Below are positions 34,381-41,891 of a stretch of 64,000 bases of DNA, piece by piece. The DNA lies in the NCBI RefSeq assembly GCF_001514235.1, contig NZ_KQ948942.1, forward strand, positions 91,343 through 155,342. The letters are read 5' to 3'. The translations under genes were made by a program, and so were the position numbers. The notes under the pieces were generated by a model, which saw only the letters and a program-made list of their open reading frames with translations, did no database searches and was not told where the DNA came from. Numbering within the stretch: the first letter of the stretch is position 1; each line of letters starts with the position of its first letter. The DNA is from Streptomyces caeruleatus (lineage in GTDB: Bacteria > Actinomycetota > Actinomycetes > Streptomycetales > Streptomycetaceae).

Positions 34381-36645
34381 ATGGCGAGACGCACGAGCGA
34401 GGGGGGACGGGGCGACGCCCCGAAAAAGGGGGGCCTGCGACGGCTCGGTGAGTGGTGTGCCCACCACTTCGTGATCGTCATCGTCGCCTGGGTCGTGGCG
34501 CTCGGCGTGCTCCAGGCCCTCAACCACATCCACGGCGGCGAGTACTCGGACAATTTCGCCCTGTCCGACGTACAGTCCGAGAAGGGCCTGGACGTCCTCA
34601 AGGCGCACGATCCGCAGGCCGGCGGCTACAGCAGCCAGATCGTGATGCACGACGCGGACAAGTCCCTGACCTCGGTCGGCTCGCAGATGTCGACCACCGT
34701 CGCCGACCTCCAGAAGCTGCCGCACGTGCTGAGCGTGCAGAACCCGCTGGAGGCCACCTCCTCGAAGGTCGGGCCGCTGTCATCGGACGGGAAGACCGGC
34801 TACATCACCATCCGCTTCAACGAGCAGCCCTCCCTGCTGGGCGACAGCTATCTGAACGGCGTCGACAGCGCCGTGGAGCCGCTCAGACAGGCCGGCGTCG
34901 ACGTCGAGTACGGCGGATCGCTCGGCGAGCTGGAGCGGCCCGCCGGCAACGACCGGATCAGCGAGGCGATCGGGTTCGGCGTCGCCATCGTCGTCCTGCT
35001 GATCGGCTTCGGCAGTGTGCTCGCGGCCGGACTGCCACTGGTCACGGCCCTGATCGGCGTGGTCGGCGGACTGGCCTGCCTCGGGCTGCTCGCCATCGCG
35101 TTCACCTTCGCCACCGTCTCGCCCACGCTGGCCACGATGATCGGCCTCGGCGTCGGCATCGACTACGCCCTCTTCCTGCTGACCCGGCACCGGCAGAACC
35201 TGATGGACGGCGCCGACCCGGTGCGCGCCGCCGGGCACGCCGCCGCCACCAGCGGACGCGCGGTCCTGGTCTCCGGTACGACGGTGATCGTCGCCCTGAT
35301 GGGCCTGTGGGTGTCCGGCGTGGACTTCATCGGCCTGCTCGGCGTCGCCGCGGCCGTCACGGTCGTCTCGGCCGTCCTCGGCGCGCTGACCCTGGTCCCG
35401 GCCCTGCTGGGGCTGATCGGCCGCAACGTCGACCGCTGGCATGTGCGCAAGCCCATCGCCGAGACCGAGGCAGCGGCCGGGGGCGACACGTCCCAGGGCA
35501 CCTGGCACCGGTACGCCAAGCGCGTGGAGCACCATCCGTGGCGGTACCTGTCCGCCGGCATCGTCACCGTCGCGGTGCTGGCCATCCCCGTGTTCTCGAT
35601 CCAGCTCGGCCACATCGGCGACGGCGCCGACCCCACGTCCTTCACCGACCGCCGGGCCTTCGACCTGATGACGGACGCCTTCGGCGCGGGCTCCAACGGG
35701 CCGCTCACCGTCGTCGTGGACCAGACGAACGTACCGGACTCGCAACGCTCCGACCTGGCCTCGAAGACCCAGCAGGCCCTGAACGACGCGTCCGGGACCT
35801 CCTTCGTCAGCCCGCTGCAGCCGACGCAGGACGGCGACGTCCTGGTCGGCACGGTCTACTCGTCGGTGTCCCCGCAGAACAAGGACACCACCGACCTCAC
35901 CAACCGGCTCTACGACCACACCCTCCCCGACGCGGCCGCCGGCACCGACGCCAAGGGCTACGTCACCGGGACCACGGCCGCCCAGGTCGACTTCCGCGAC
36001 ATCGTCGCGCAGCGGCTGCCGCTGATCATCGCCGTCGTGGTGGGCCTCGCCTTCCTGATCGTCCTGGCTGTCTTCCGCGGCCTGCTGGTCGCCGTGAAGG
36101 CGGCCGTCCTGAACGTCCTGTCGATCGCGGCCTCGTACGGCGTCGTCGTGGCGGTCTTCCAGTGGGGCTGGGGCGGGCCCGCGCTGGGGGTGCACGGCAA
36201 GGTGCCCATCGAGAGCTATGTGCCGATGATGATGTTCGCCATCATCTTCGGGCTCAGCATGGACTACGAGATCTTCCTGCTCAGCCGGGTGCACGAGGCG
36301 TGGCTGCGTACCGGGGACGCCAAGGACTCGGTCGCCCATGCCCTGGAGATCACCGCGCGGGTGATCACCTGCGCGGCGCTGATCATGGTGAGCGTGTTCG
36401 CGGCCTTCATCATCAGCGACAACATCGTCGTCAAGATGCTGGGCCTGGGACTCGCCGTCAGTGTGCTCATCGACGCCACGGTGGTCCGGCTGCTGATGGT
36501 GCCCGCCGTGATGACGCTGCTGGGCAGACACGCCTGGTGGACGCCCCGGTGGCTGGACAGGATCCTCCCGCACATCGACACCGAGGGAGCGGGCGAGGCC
36601 CTCGGCACGGCCGGGACTACAGCTGGGCGCGCACCGCGTCCGTGA
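34381..36645 (+). CDS. MMPL/RND family transporter
   Basis: 754 aa with the two-fold repeat of MMPL proteins. Each half has one N-terminal span, a large extracytoplasmic loop and a block of about five spans. The family motif GLGVGIDYALFLLTRHR lies in the first half and FGLSMDYEIFLLSRVHEAW in the second; their Asp/Tyr pairs mark the proton relay. It probably exports a lipid or hydrophobic compound using the proton gradient. The substrate is unknown. The 3' end overlaps the convergent serine-hydrolase gene by 29 bp. Confidence 0.93.
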   Translation: MARRTSEGGRGDAPKKGGLRRLGEWCAHHFVIVIVAWVVALGVLQALNHIHGGEYSDNFALSDVQSEKGLDVLKAHDPQAGGYSSQIVMHDADKSLTSVGSQMSTTVADLQKLPHVLSVQNPLEATSSKVGPLSSDGKTGYITIRFNEQPSLLGDSYLNGVDSAVEPLRQAGVDVEYGGSLGELERPAGNDRISEAIGFGVAIVVLLIGFGSVLAAGLPLVTALIGVVGGLACLGLLAIAFTFATVSPTLATMIGLGVGIDYALFLLTRHRQNLMDGADPVRAAGHAAATSGRAVLVSGTTVIVALMGLWVSGVDFIGLLGVAAAVTVVSAVLGALTLVPALLGLIGRNVDRWHVRKPIAETEAAAGGDTSQGTWHRYAKRVEHHPWRYLSAGIVTVAVLAIPVFSIQLGHIGDGADPTSFTDRRAFDLMTDAFGAGSNGPLTVVVDQTNVPDSQRSDLASKTQQALNDASGTSFVSPLQPTQDGDVLVGTVYSSVSPQNKDTTDLTNRLYDHTLPDAAAGTDAKGYVTGTTAAQVDFRDIVAQRLPLIIAVVVGLAFLIVLAVFRGLLVAVKAAVLNVLSIAASYGVVVAVFQWGWGGPALGVHGKVPIESYVPMMMFAIIFGLSMDYEIFLLSRVHEAWLRTGDAKDSVAHALEITARVITCAALIMVSVFAAFIISDNIVVKMLGLGLAVSVLIDATVVRLLMVPAVMTLLGRHAWWTPRWLDRILPHIDTEGAGEALGTAGTTAGRAPRP

Positions 36646-37432
36646 ACCCCGGCCACACCTCGACCGCCCACGGTCCGAACGCCCGGTCCGTCAGCGCGAC
36701 ACAGGCCGCGCCGGCGTCCGGGTCGATCCACAGGAACGTCCCCGACTGCCCGAAGTGCCCGAAGGTGCGCGGCGAGGACGAGGCGCCCGTCCAGTGCGGC
36801 GACTTGCCGTCCCGGATCTCGAAGCCGAGCCCCCAGTCGTTGGGGTTCTGGTGCCCGTACCCCGGCAGCACGCCCTTCGTCCCCGGGTACTGCACGGTCA
36901 TCGCCTCGGCGACCGTCCGCGGGTCCAGCAGCCTGGGCGCCTGCACCTCCGCCGCGAACCGCAGCAGATCCTCGACGGTCGACACCCCGTCCTTCGCCGG
37001 GGAGCCCTCCAGGGAGGTGGCCGTCATCCCCAGCGGCTCCAGGACCGCCTGCCGCAGATACTCCGCGAACGGAATGTCCGTCGCCTTCGCGACATGGTCC
37101 CCGAGCTGCTCGAACCCGGCGTTGGAGTACAACCGTCGCGCCCCGGGCGGCGCCATCACCCGGTGCTCGTCGAAGGCCAGCCCCGAGGTGTGCGCGAGCA
37201 GATGCCGTACGGTCGCCCCCTCCGGCCCGGCGGGTTCGTCGAGCTCGACCGCCCCCTCCTCGTACGCGACGAGCACCGCGTAGGCGGCCAGCGGCTTGGT
37301 GACCGAGGCGAGCGGGAAACGGTGCCCGACGGGGCCGTGGGTCCCGAGGACGGTCCCGTCCGCCCGTACGACACCCGCCGCGGCGGTGGGAACCGGCCAG
37401 TCTTCGATCAACGCGAGGCTCTGCAAGGACAT
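36617..37432 (-). CDS. Serine hydrolase, beta-lactamase family
   Basis: 271 aa from MSLQSLALIEDWPVP. The class C-like catalytic motifs are S43-V-T-K46 (FPLASVTKPLAAYAVL), YSN in ARRLYSNAGFEQ and a third motif near FGHFGQSGTF. There is no signal peptide, so it may be a cytoplasmic esterase or D-aminopeptidase-like enzyme. Its 3' end overlaps that of the MMPL gene. The start faces the MerR gene across 142 bp. Confidence 0.9.
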   Translation of the reverse strand: MSLQSLALIEDWPVPTAAAGVVRADGTVLGTHGPVGHRFPLASVTKPLAAYAVLVAYEEGAVELDEPAGPEGATVRHLLAHTSGLAFDEHRVMAPPGARRLYSNAGFEQLGDHVAKATDIPFAEYLRQAVLEPLGMTATSLEGSPAKDGVSTVEDLLRFAAEVQAPRLLDPRTVAEAMTVQYPGTKGVLPGYGHQNPNDWGLGFEIRDGKSPHWTGASSSPRTFGHFGQSGTFLWIDPDAGAACVALTDRAFGPWAVEVWPGFTDAVRAQL

Positions 37433-37536
37433 GCCCACGAGCCTAAGCGGCCTACCGGTACGGCCGCATCGAGGGTCCGTGTTCCGCAAGGCGTCGACGA
37501 TCACGCCATGTCCCGTGCTTTTCTTACCGTTTCCGC

Positions 37537-37566
37537 TTGCTTGGAGCGCACTCCAAGGCCATAGCG
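37537..37566 (+). promoter_or_regulatory. MerR-type promoter/operator before the MerR-AKR operon
   Basis: TTGCTT (37537-37542) and ATAGCG (37561-37566) lie 18 bp apart, longer than optimal. Between them is the dyad CTTGGAGCGCACTCCAAG (37540-37557; 7-bp arms, 4-bp centre). An operator in an over-long spacer is the hallmark of MerR-controlled promoters. The predicted transcription start falls at about 37573-37575, on the ATG, so the transcript may be leaderless. Confidence 0.75.
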
Positions 37567-37574
37567 TTGAGCGC

Positions 37575-38075
37575 ATGACGGTGATGGAGACCACGAGTAC
37601 CAGGACCGACAGCTGTGCGGCTCCGCCGCATCCGCACCGGCGGCCGCAGGGCCAGGACAGCTACACGATCAGCGAGGTCGTCGCCTTCACCGGTCTGACG
37701 GCCCACACCCTGCGCTGGTACGAGCGGATCGGCCTCATGCCGCACGTCGACCGCTCGCACACCGGCCAGCGCCGCTACAGCAACCGCGACCTGGACTGGC
37801 TCGACCTCGTCGGCAAGCTGCGCCTCACCGGCATGCCGGTCGCCGACATGGTCCGGTACGCCGAGCTGGTGCGCGAGGGCGACCACACGTTCGGCGAGCG
37901 CTTCGAGCTGCTGGAGACGACCCGCCGCGACGTCCTCGCCCGGATCGCCGAGCTCCAGGACACGCTGGCCGTACTCGACCGGAAGATCAGTTTCTACGCG
38001 GACGCGGGGCGTCTGTACGAGCAGGACAAGACGTACGAGCAGAACAGCACGGAGAAGGTGGAGAAGGCCGGATGA
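37575..38075 (+). CDS. MerR-family transcriptional regulator
   Basis: 166 aa. After a ~28-residue His/Pro-rich tail, the MerR HTH reads YTISEVVAFTGLTAHTLRWY, then GQRRYSNRDLDWL and a dimerisation coiled coil (LLETTRRDVLARIAELQDTL). The C terminus is short and lacks metal-binding cysteines, so it is probably of the group that senses small organic molecules. The stop overlaps the aldo-keto reductase start (ATGA). It likely controls its own promoter, whose spacer dyad is listed separately. Confidence 0.93.
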   Translation: MTVMETTSTRTDSCAAPPHPHRRPQGQDSYTISEVVAFTGLTAHTLRWYERIGLMPHVDRSHTGQRRYSNRDLDWLDLVGKLRLTGMPVADMVRYAELVREGDHTFGERFELLETTRRDVLARIAELQDTLAVLDRKISFYADAGRLYEQDKTYEQNSTEKVEKAG

Positions 38076-39085
38076 CGGACAGCAGGATCGCGACGGCACG
38101 ACTCGGCGCGACGGGCCCCGAGGTCGGCGTCCAGGGCCTCGGCTGCATGGGCATGAGCTTCGGGTACGGTCCCGCCGACGCGGACGAGTCCAGGGCGACC
38201 TTGGAACGCGCGCTGGAACTGGGCGTCACGCTGTACGACACGGCGGACGCGTACGGGGCGGGGGAGAACGAGAGGTTCCTGTCGCCGTTCTTCAAGGCGC
38301 ACCGGGACGAGGTCGTCATCGCCACGAAGTTCGCTCTGGCGATCCCGCCGGACGACCCGACCCGCCGCGTCATCCGCAACGACGAGCCGTACATCCGCCA
38401 GGCCGTCGAGGCGAGCCTGCGCCGTCTGGACGTCGACGTGATCGACCTCTACTACATGCACCGCCGGGATGTGAACATACCCATCGAGGAGACGGTCGCC
38501 GTGATGGCCGACCTGGTCCGCGAGGGCAAGGTCAAGCACCTGGGCCTGAGCGAGGTGACGGGTGCGGAACTGCGTGCCGCGCAGGGCGTCCACCCCATCG
38601 CGGCCGTGCAGTCGGAGTGGTCCCTGTTCAGCCGCGACATCGAGGCGAACGTGGTGCCGACGGCCCGCGAACTGGGCGTCGCCCTCGTCCCGTACTCCCC
38701 GCTGGGCCGGGGCTTCCTCACGGGCTCCTTCGCCAAGGCCGAGGACCTGACGACCGACGACTTCCGCCGCCAACAGCCCCGCTTCACCGGCGAGAACGCC
38801 ACGACCAACGCCGCGCTCCTCACCCCGATCCGCACCGTCGCCGAGGCCCACGGCTCCACCCCGGGCCAGATCGCCCTGGCCTGGGTCCAGCAACAGGCAG
38901 CCCTGCACGGCCTCCCCGTCATCCCCATCCCGGGCACCCGCAAGGCGACCCGAGTGGAGGAGAACGCCGGGGCGACGCGAATCGTCCTGACCGAGGAGGA
39001 GTTGGCCCTCCTGGACCCGATCGCGGCACAGGTGGCAGGCGACAGGTACGCGGACATGCGGTTCGCGTCGGCGGGCAGGGAGTAG
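38072..39085 (+). CDS. Aldo/keto reductase
   Basis: 337 aa TIM-barrel NADPH-dependent carbonyl reductase. The conserved elements are GLGCMGMSFGYG, LYDTADAYGAGENE (catalytic Asp and Tyr), VVIATKFAL (Lys) and YYMHRRD (His), with the cofactor segment IPIPGTRKATRVEENAGA. It is translationally coupled to the MerR gene, so MerR probably regulates it in response to its substrate or a related electrophile. The last six codons form the first unit of an 18-bp tandem repeat. Confidence 0.95.
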   Translation: MTDSRIATARLGATGPEVGVQGLGCMGMSFGYGPADADESRATLERALELGVTLYDTADAYGAGENERFLSPFFKAHRDEVVIATKFALAIPPDDPTRRVIRNDEPYIRQAVEASLRRLDVDVIDLYYMHRRDVNIPIEETVAVMADLVREGKVKHLGLSEVTGAELRAAQGVHPIAAVQSEWSLFSRDIEANVVPTARELGVALVPYSPLGRGFLTGSFAKAEDLTTDDFRRQQPRFTGENATTNAALLTPIRTVAEAHGSTPGQIALAWVQQQAALHGLPVIPIPGTRKATRVEENAGATRIVLTEEELALLDPIAAQVAGDRYADMRFASAGRE

Positions 39086-39121
39086 TCGGCGGGCGGGGAG
39101 TAGTCGGCGGGCGGGGAGTAG
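39068..39121. repeat. 18-bp repeat duplicating the end of the AKR gene
   Basis: Three units of TCGGCGGGCRGGGAGTAG (39068, 39086 and 39104). The first comprises the last five codons and the TAG stop of the aldo-keto reductase. The others follow in the same frame, each ending in a stop. It fills the gap to the convergent DHFR-like gene. Confidence 0.9.
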
Positions 39122-39133
39122 AGGCTCTCGCCC

Positions 39134-39724
39134 TCAGTCGCGGGTGTAGGTGAGGAACGCTGTCCCGCTCTCCAGGACGACATGGTCCGTCAGATTCCAG
39201 GTACGCGGATCGAATGCGGCTGTGCGACCGAAGAGCGGGATTCCGATGCCGATGGTCAAGGGGCCCAGTTTGACGATCAGCTGGTCGATCTCGGTGTACA
39301 GGGCGCCCGCCAGTCCGCCCCCGCCGACCAGCCAGATGTCCTTGCCGTCCTCCTGCTTCAACTCCCGCACCCTCGCCACCGGGTCGCCCGTGACCAGTTC
39401 CACGGCCGGGTCGGGGCTCTTGGCCAAGGTGGTGGAGAACACCAGGTGCCTCAGATGCGGGTAGGCGTCCGTGATACCGGCTTCGAGGCCTATCTCGTAC
39501 GATTTGCGCCCTTCGAGGATGGTGTCGAAGTGCGTGCCCTCCGCGGTGATGGACAGGGCCTTCCTGGCCGGGGCGGGCAGGGTCTCGGGGTACTCCGCGG
39601 CCAGGTGCCGCAGATAGTCGCCGGGGATCGGCCAGAAGCCGTCAGGTCCTGTGGGGTCGGCGCCGTCGGGCCCGGCGATGAAACCGTCGAGGGTGGCGGC
39701 GATGTAGTACACGAGCTTGCGCAC
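39134..39724 (-). CDS. Dihydrofolate reductase family protein (RibD C-terminal type)
   Basis: 196 aa. The RibD_C/DHFR-like fold is shown by MRKLVYYIAATLDGFIAGPDG, GRKSYEIG, HLVFSTTL and IWLVGGGGLAGALYT, the last being the cofactor-binding glycine cluster. These proteins are NADPH-dependent reductases of unassigned substrate and are not the essential FolA. The start is 26 bp from a long (GGGCAGC)n repeat in its upstream region. Confidence 0.92.
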   Translation of the reverse strand: MRKLVYYIAATLDGFIAGPDGADPTGPDGFWPIPGDYLRHLAAEYPETLPAPARKALSITAEGTHFDTILEGRKSYEIGLEAGITDAYPHLRHLVFSTTLAKSPDPAVELVTGDPVARVRELKQEDGKDIWLVGGGGLAGALYTEIDQLIVKLGPLTIGIGIPLFGRTAAFDPRTWNLTDHVVLESGTAFLTYTRD

Positions 39725-39750
39725 AGAGGGTTCCTTGTGGGTCGGTTGCC

Positions 39751-39806
39751 GGGCAGCGGGCAGCGGGCAGCGGGCAGCGGGCAGCGGGCAGCGGGCAGCG
39801 GGTAGC
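39751..39806. repeat. Heptanucleotide repeat (GGGCAGC)7 plus one variant
   Basis: Seven perfect GGGCAGC units and one GGGTAGC, then GGGCGGT. It lies 27-82 bp upstream of the DHFR-like start codon, in the probable promoter or leader. A 7-bp unit changes spacing in non-helical steps and is prone to slippage. Confidence 0.92.
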
Positions 39807-39863
39807 GGGCGGTGAGCGGCGAGGGTCGGGCGACAAGCCCGCGATCCTTTGTGCCGGACGGGG

Positions 39864-40247
39864 TCAGCTCTGCTCGGAAGCAGCCCACTCGACGAACTGG
39901 ATGATCACTCCGTTGGGGTCGGTGACCTGGAACAGGCGCTCGCCCCACGGTTCCTGGCGCAGCGGCATGGTGATCCGAACTCCGGCCGCACGCAGCCGCT
40001 CTTCCTGCTCCTGCAGGCCGGAGGCGACGGTGAAGGCCAGGATCAGACCGCTCGCGCGCTGCTCACGCTGCTCGGGCGGCAGTACCTCGATACCGCGGGC
40101 GAGCAGGATGACGTCGATCGCGTCGTCGTGCGACAGGGACACGAAGCCGTCGGCGGCATGCCGGACGACGTAGCCCAGGTGGGTGGTGAAGAACGTCTGT
40201 GAACGGGTGACGTCGTCAACGGTCAGCGAGACGGCGGAGGCGGCCAG
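39864..40247 (-). CDS. VOC (glyoxalase/bleomycin-resistance fold) protein, 5' end unclear
   Basis: About 127 aa of a complete VOC domain: AVSLTVDDVTRSQTFF, then HAADGFVSLSHDDAIDVIL and LFQVTDPNGVIIQFVEW with the metal-ligand Glu. The family comprises lyases, dioxygenases and resistance proteins; the role is unknown. No ATG or GTG lies at the expected start. The listed 5' end is a CTG codon adjacent to the divergent TetR gene's ATG. A GTG at 40316 would overlap that gene by 69 bp. The 5' end may have been altered by rearrangement, or an unusual start may be used. Confidence 0.7.
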   Translation of the reverse strand: MAASAVSLTVDDVTRSQTFFTTHLGYVVRHAADGFVSLSHDDAIDVILLARGIEVLPPEQREQRASGLILAFTVASGLQEQEERLRAAGVRITMPLRQEPWGERLFQVTDPNGVIIQFVEWAASEQS

Positions 40248-40883
40248 ATGCCGGCTCCCCCGGCCGGGCTTCGTGAGACGAAGAAGCAGGAGACCCGGCA
40301 GCTCATCTCCGACCACGCGACACGACTGTTCATCGACCAGGGCTTCGAGCAGACGACCATCGCCGAGATCGCCGCAGCCGCCCGCGTCGCCAAGAAGACC
40401 GTCACCAACTACTTCCCCCGCAAGGAAGACCTGGCGCTGGACCATCAGGAGCAGTTCGCCGCCTCGCTGGCCCGAGCCGTGGACGCTCGACTCCCGGGGG
40501 AATCAGCGCTGGCCGCGCTGCGCCGCGCCTTCGCCGACTCCGTCGCCTCCCAGGACCCGGTCGCCGGGTTCTCCGGTCAGGAGTTCGCCCGCATGATCGC
40601 CGACAGTCCGACCCTGAGCACCTGTGTGCGCGGCCTGCACGACCAGCGCGCACACCACCTCGCTCAGGCACTCGCCGAGGCCACCGGTGCTCAGCCCGAC
40701 GACATCACCGTCCGCACCGTCGCCGAACTGCTGGGCACCGTTCACCGCACGCTGTTCCAGCGCATCCAGGAGCTCACCCTCGCCGGACACCCCAACGACC
40801 GGATCGCTCAGACCATCACCGCCGAAGCCGCCCACGTCTTCGGCCTGCTGGAACCCGCCCTGTCCGACTACGCCACCGCCTAG
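40248..40883 (+). CDS. TetR-family regulator
   Basis: 211 aa. The N-terminal HTH is ATRLFIDQGFEQTTIAEIAA then AKKTVTNYFPRKEDLAL, followed by a ligand-binding helical domain (PVAGFSGQEFARMIADSP). It is divergent from the VOC gene with essentially no gap, so any shared control region would be inside one of the genes. The native start may be a few codons downstream. The gene ends 8 bp before a REP-A core. Confidence 0.9.
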   Translation: MPAPPAGLRETKKQETRQLISDHATRLFIDQGFEQTTIAEIAAAARVAKKTVTNYFPRKEDLALDHQEQFAASLARAVDARLPGESALAALRRAFADSVASQDPVAGFSGQEFARMIADSPTLSTCVRGLHDQRAHHLAQALAEATGAQPDDITVRTVAELLGTVHRTLFQRIQELTLAGHPNDRIAQTITAEAAHVFGLLEPALSDYATA

Positions 40884-40891
40884 CCCCACCA

Positions 40892-40914
40892 GGGGCGCGG
40901 GGAACTGCGCGACC
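40892..40914. repeat. REP-A element behind TetR gene
   Basis: A single short-form core (GGGGCGCGGGGAACTGCG, then CGACCAGCCAC) between the convergent TetR and DUF4429 genes. The rest of the 84-bp gap has no gene. Confidence 0.9.
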
Positions 40915-40967
40915 AGCCACAACCGCCCCGCCGCCGCCCGACAGCCGAACCCGGCAGACGCTCCGCG

Positions 40968-41825
40968 CTACAGCTCCGCCAGCAACTCGGCCTTCTTGAC
41001 GGAGAACTCCTCATCCGTCACCAGCCCCGCCTGATGCAACTCCCCGAGGTGCCGAATCCGCTCAGCGATATCCGCGGGGTCCCGGCGCGGCACAGCCCCG
41101 GCCGGGACAGCCGCGCCCCCAGCGGAGCGCACTGCCGACAACACCGCCGCGGCGAACGGCAACGACTCGTGCACCGGCCCGTATCCCAGCCCGAACACCA
41201 CCGCGGCCGGATCGTGGTCGACCTGCTCGGGCACGGGCCGCCCGTCGACGCCGTCCCGCCGGAGCAACCGCAGGTACCCCTCGAAGACCTCGGGCGACCG
41301 CCACTCGACCCCGCTCAACTCGGCGACGGAGAAGCTCTGGTCCCCGGCCTTCCACTTCGCCGAGGACGCCCCGGTCCAGAACCACCGGAACCGCACCGTC
41401 TGCCCGTCGAAGGACGCCTTCCCGTCGTACGCCTTGAACTGCATCGGCACCTCGGGCGCACCCACGAGGAACTCCTCGGCCGGCCCCGACTCCTTCAGCT
41501 CCGCCCGCAGCTCGTCGGCGTAGTACTCGGCCAGCGTCTCGCGCTCGGCCGGCAGCACCAGCCGATACGGGTCGCCGCCCTCCTTCAGCTGCCCCGCCGC
41601 CGCCTCCATCAACGGATCGGCCCCGGGCCGCAGCTCAAGGCGCAGCACCACCGTCCCGCGCTTCCCCGGCGTCAGCGTCACCCCGCCGATCGCCTCAAGA
41701 GGCACCCGGCGTTCCCCGAGTGCCTGGAACAGCTTGGGTGTTCGAATGCCACGTTCGTAACGGATGAGCACGGAGTCGGACTCGAACTCCCAGGCGGCAT
41801 GAAATCCGGCCAGTACGTCACCCAT
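40968..41825 (-). CDS. DUF4429 protein with C-terminal SHOCT motif
   Basis: 285 aa. It contains two PH-like DUF4429 halves (FHAAWEFESDSVLIRYERG and KAYDGKASFDGQTVRFRW) followed by an Ala/Pro linker and a SHOCT hairpin (IRHLGELHQAGLVTDEEF). This architecture is common in Streptomyces. The role is unknown, possibly in membrane or lipid association. The ATG at 41825 was chosen; one at 41834 adds three residues. It lies 66 bp downstream of the alpha/beta-hydrolase gene on the same strand. Confidence 0.88.
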   Translation of the reverse strand: MGDVLAGFHAAWEFESDSVLIRYERGIRTPKLFQALGERRVPLEAIGGVTLTPGKRGTVVLRLELRPGADPLMEAAAGQLKEGGDPYRLVLPAERETLAEYYADELRAELKESGPAEEFLVGAPEVPMQFKAYDGKASFDGQTVRFRWFWTGASSAKWKAGDQSFSVAELSGVEWRSPEVFEGYLRLLRRDGVDGRPVPEQVDHDPAAVVFGLGYGPVHESLPFAAAVLSAVRSAGGAAVPAGAVPRRDPADIAERIRHLGELHQAGLVTDEEFSVKKAELLAEL

Positions 41826-41891
41826 GCGGCTCATCGTATGCGGCACGTGCTCCTCCGTCGCCACCCCGCGCACACCGCAATTCCTGCGCCT

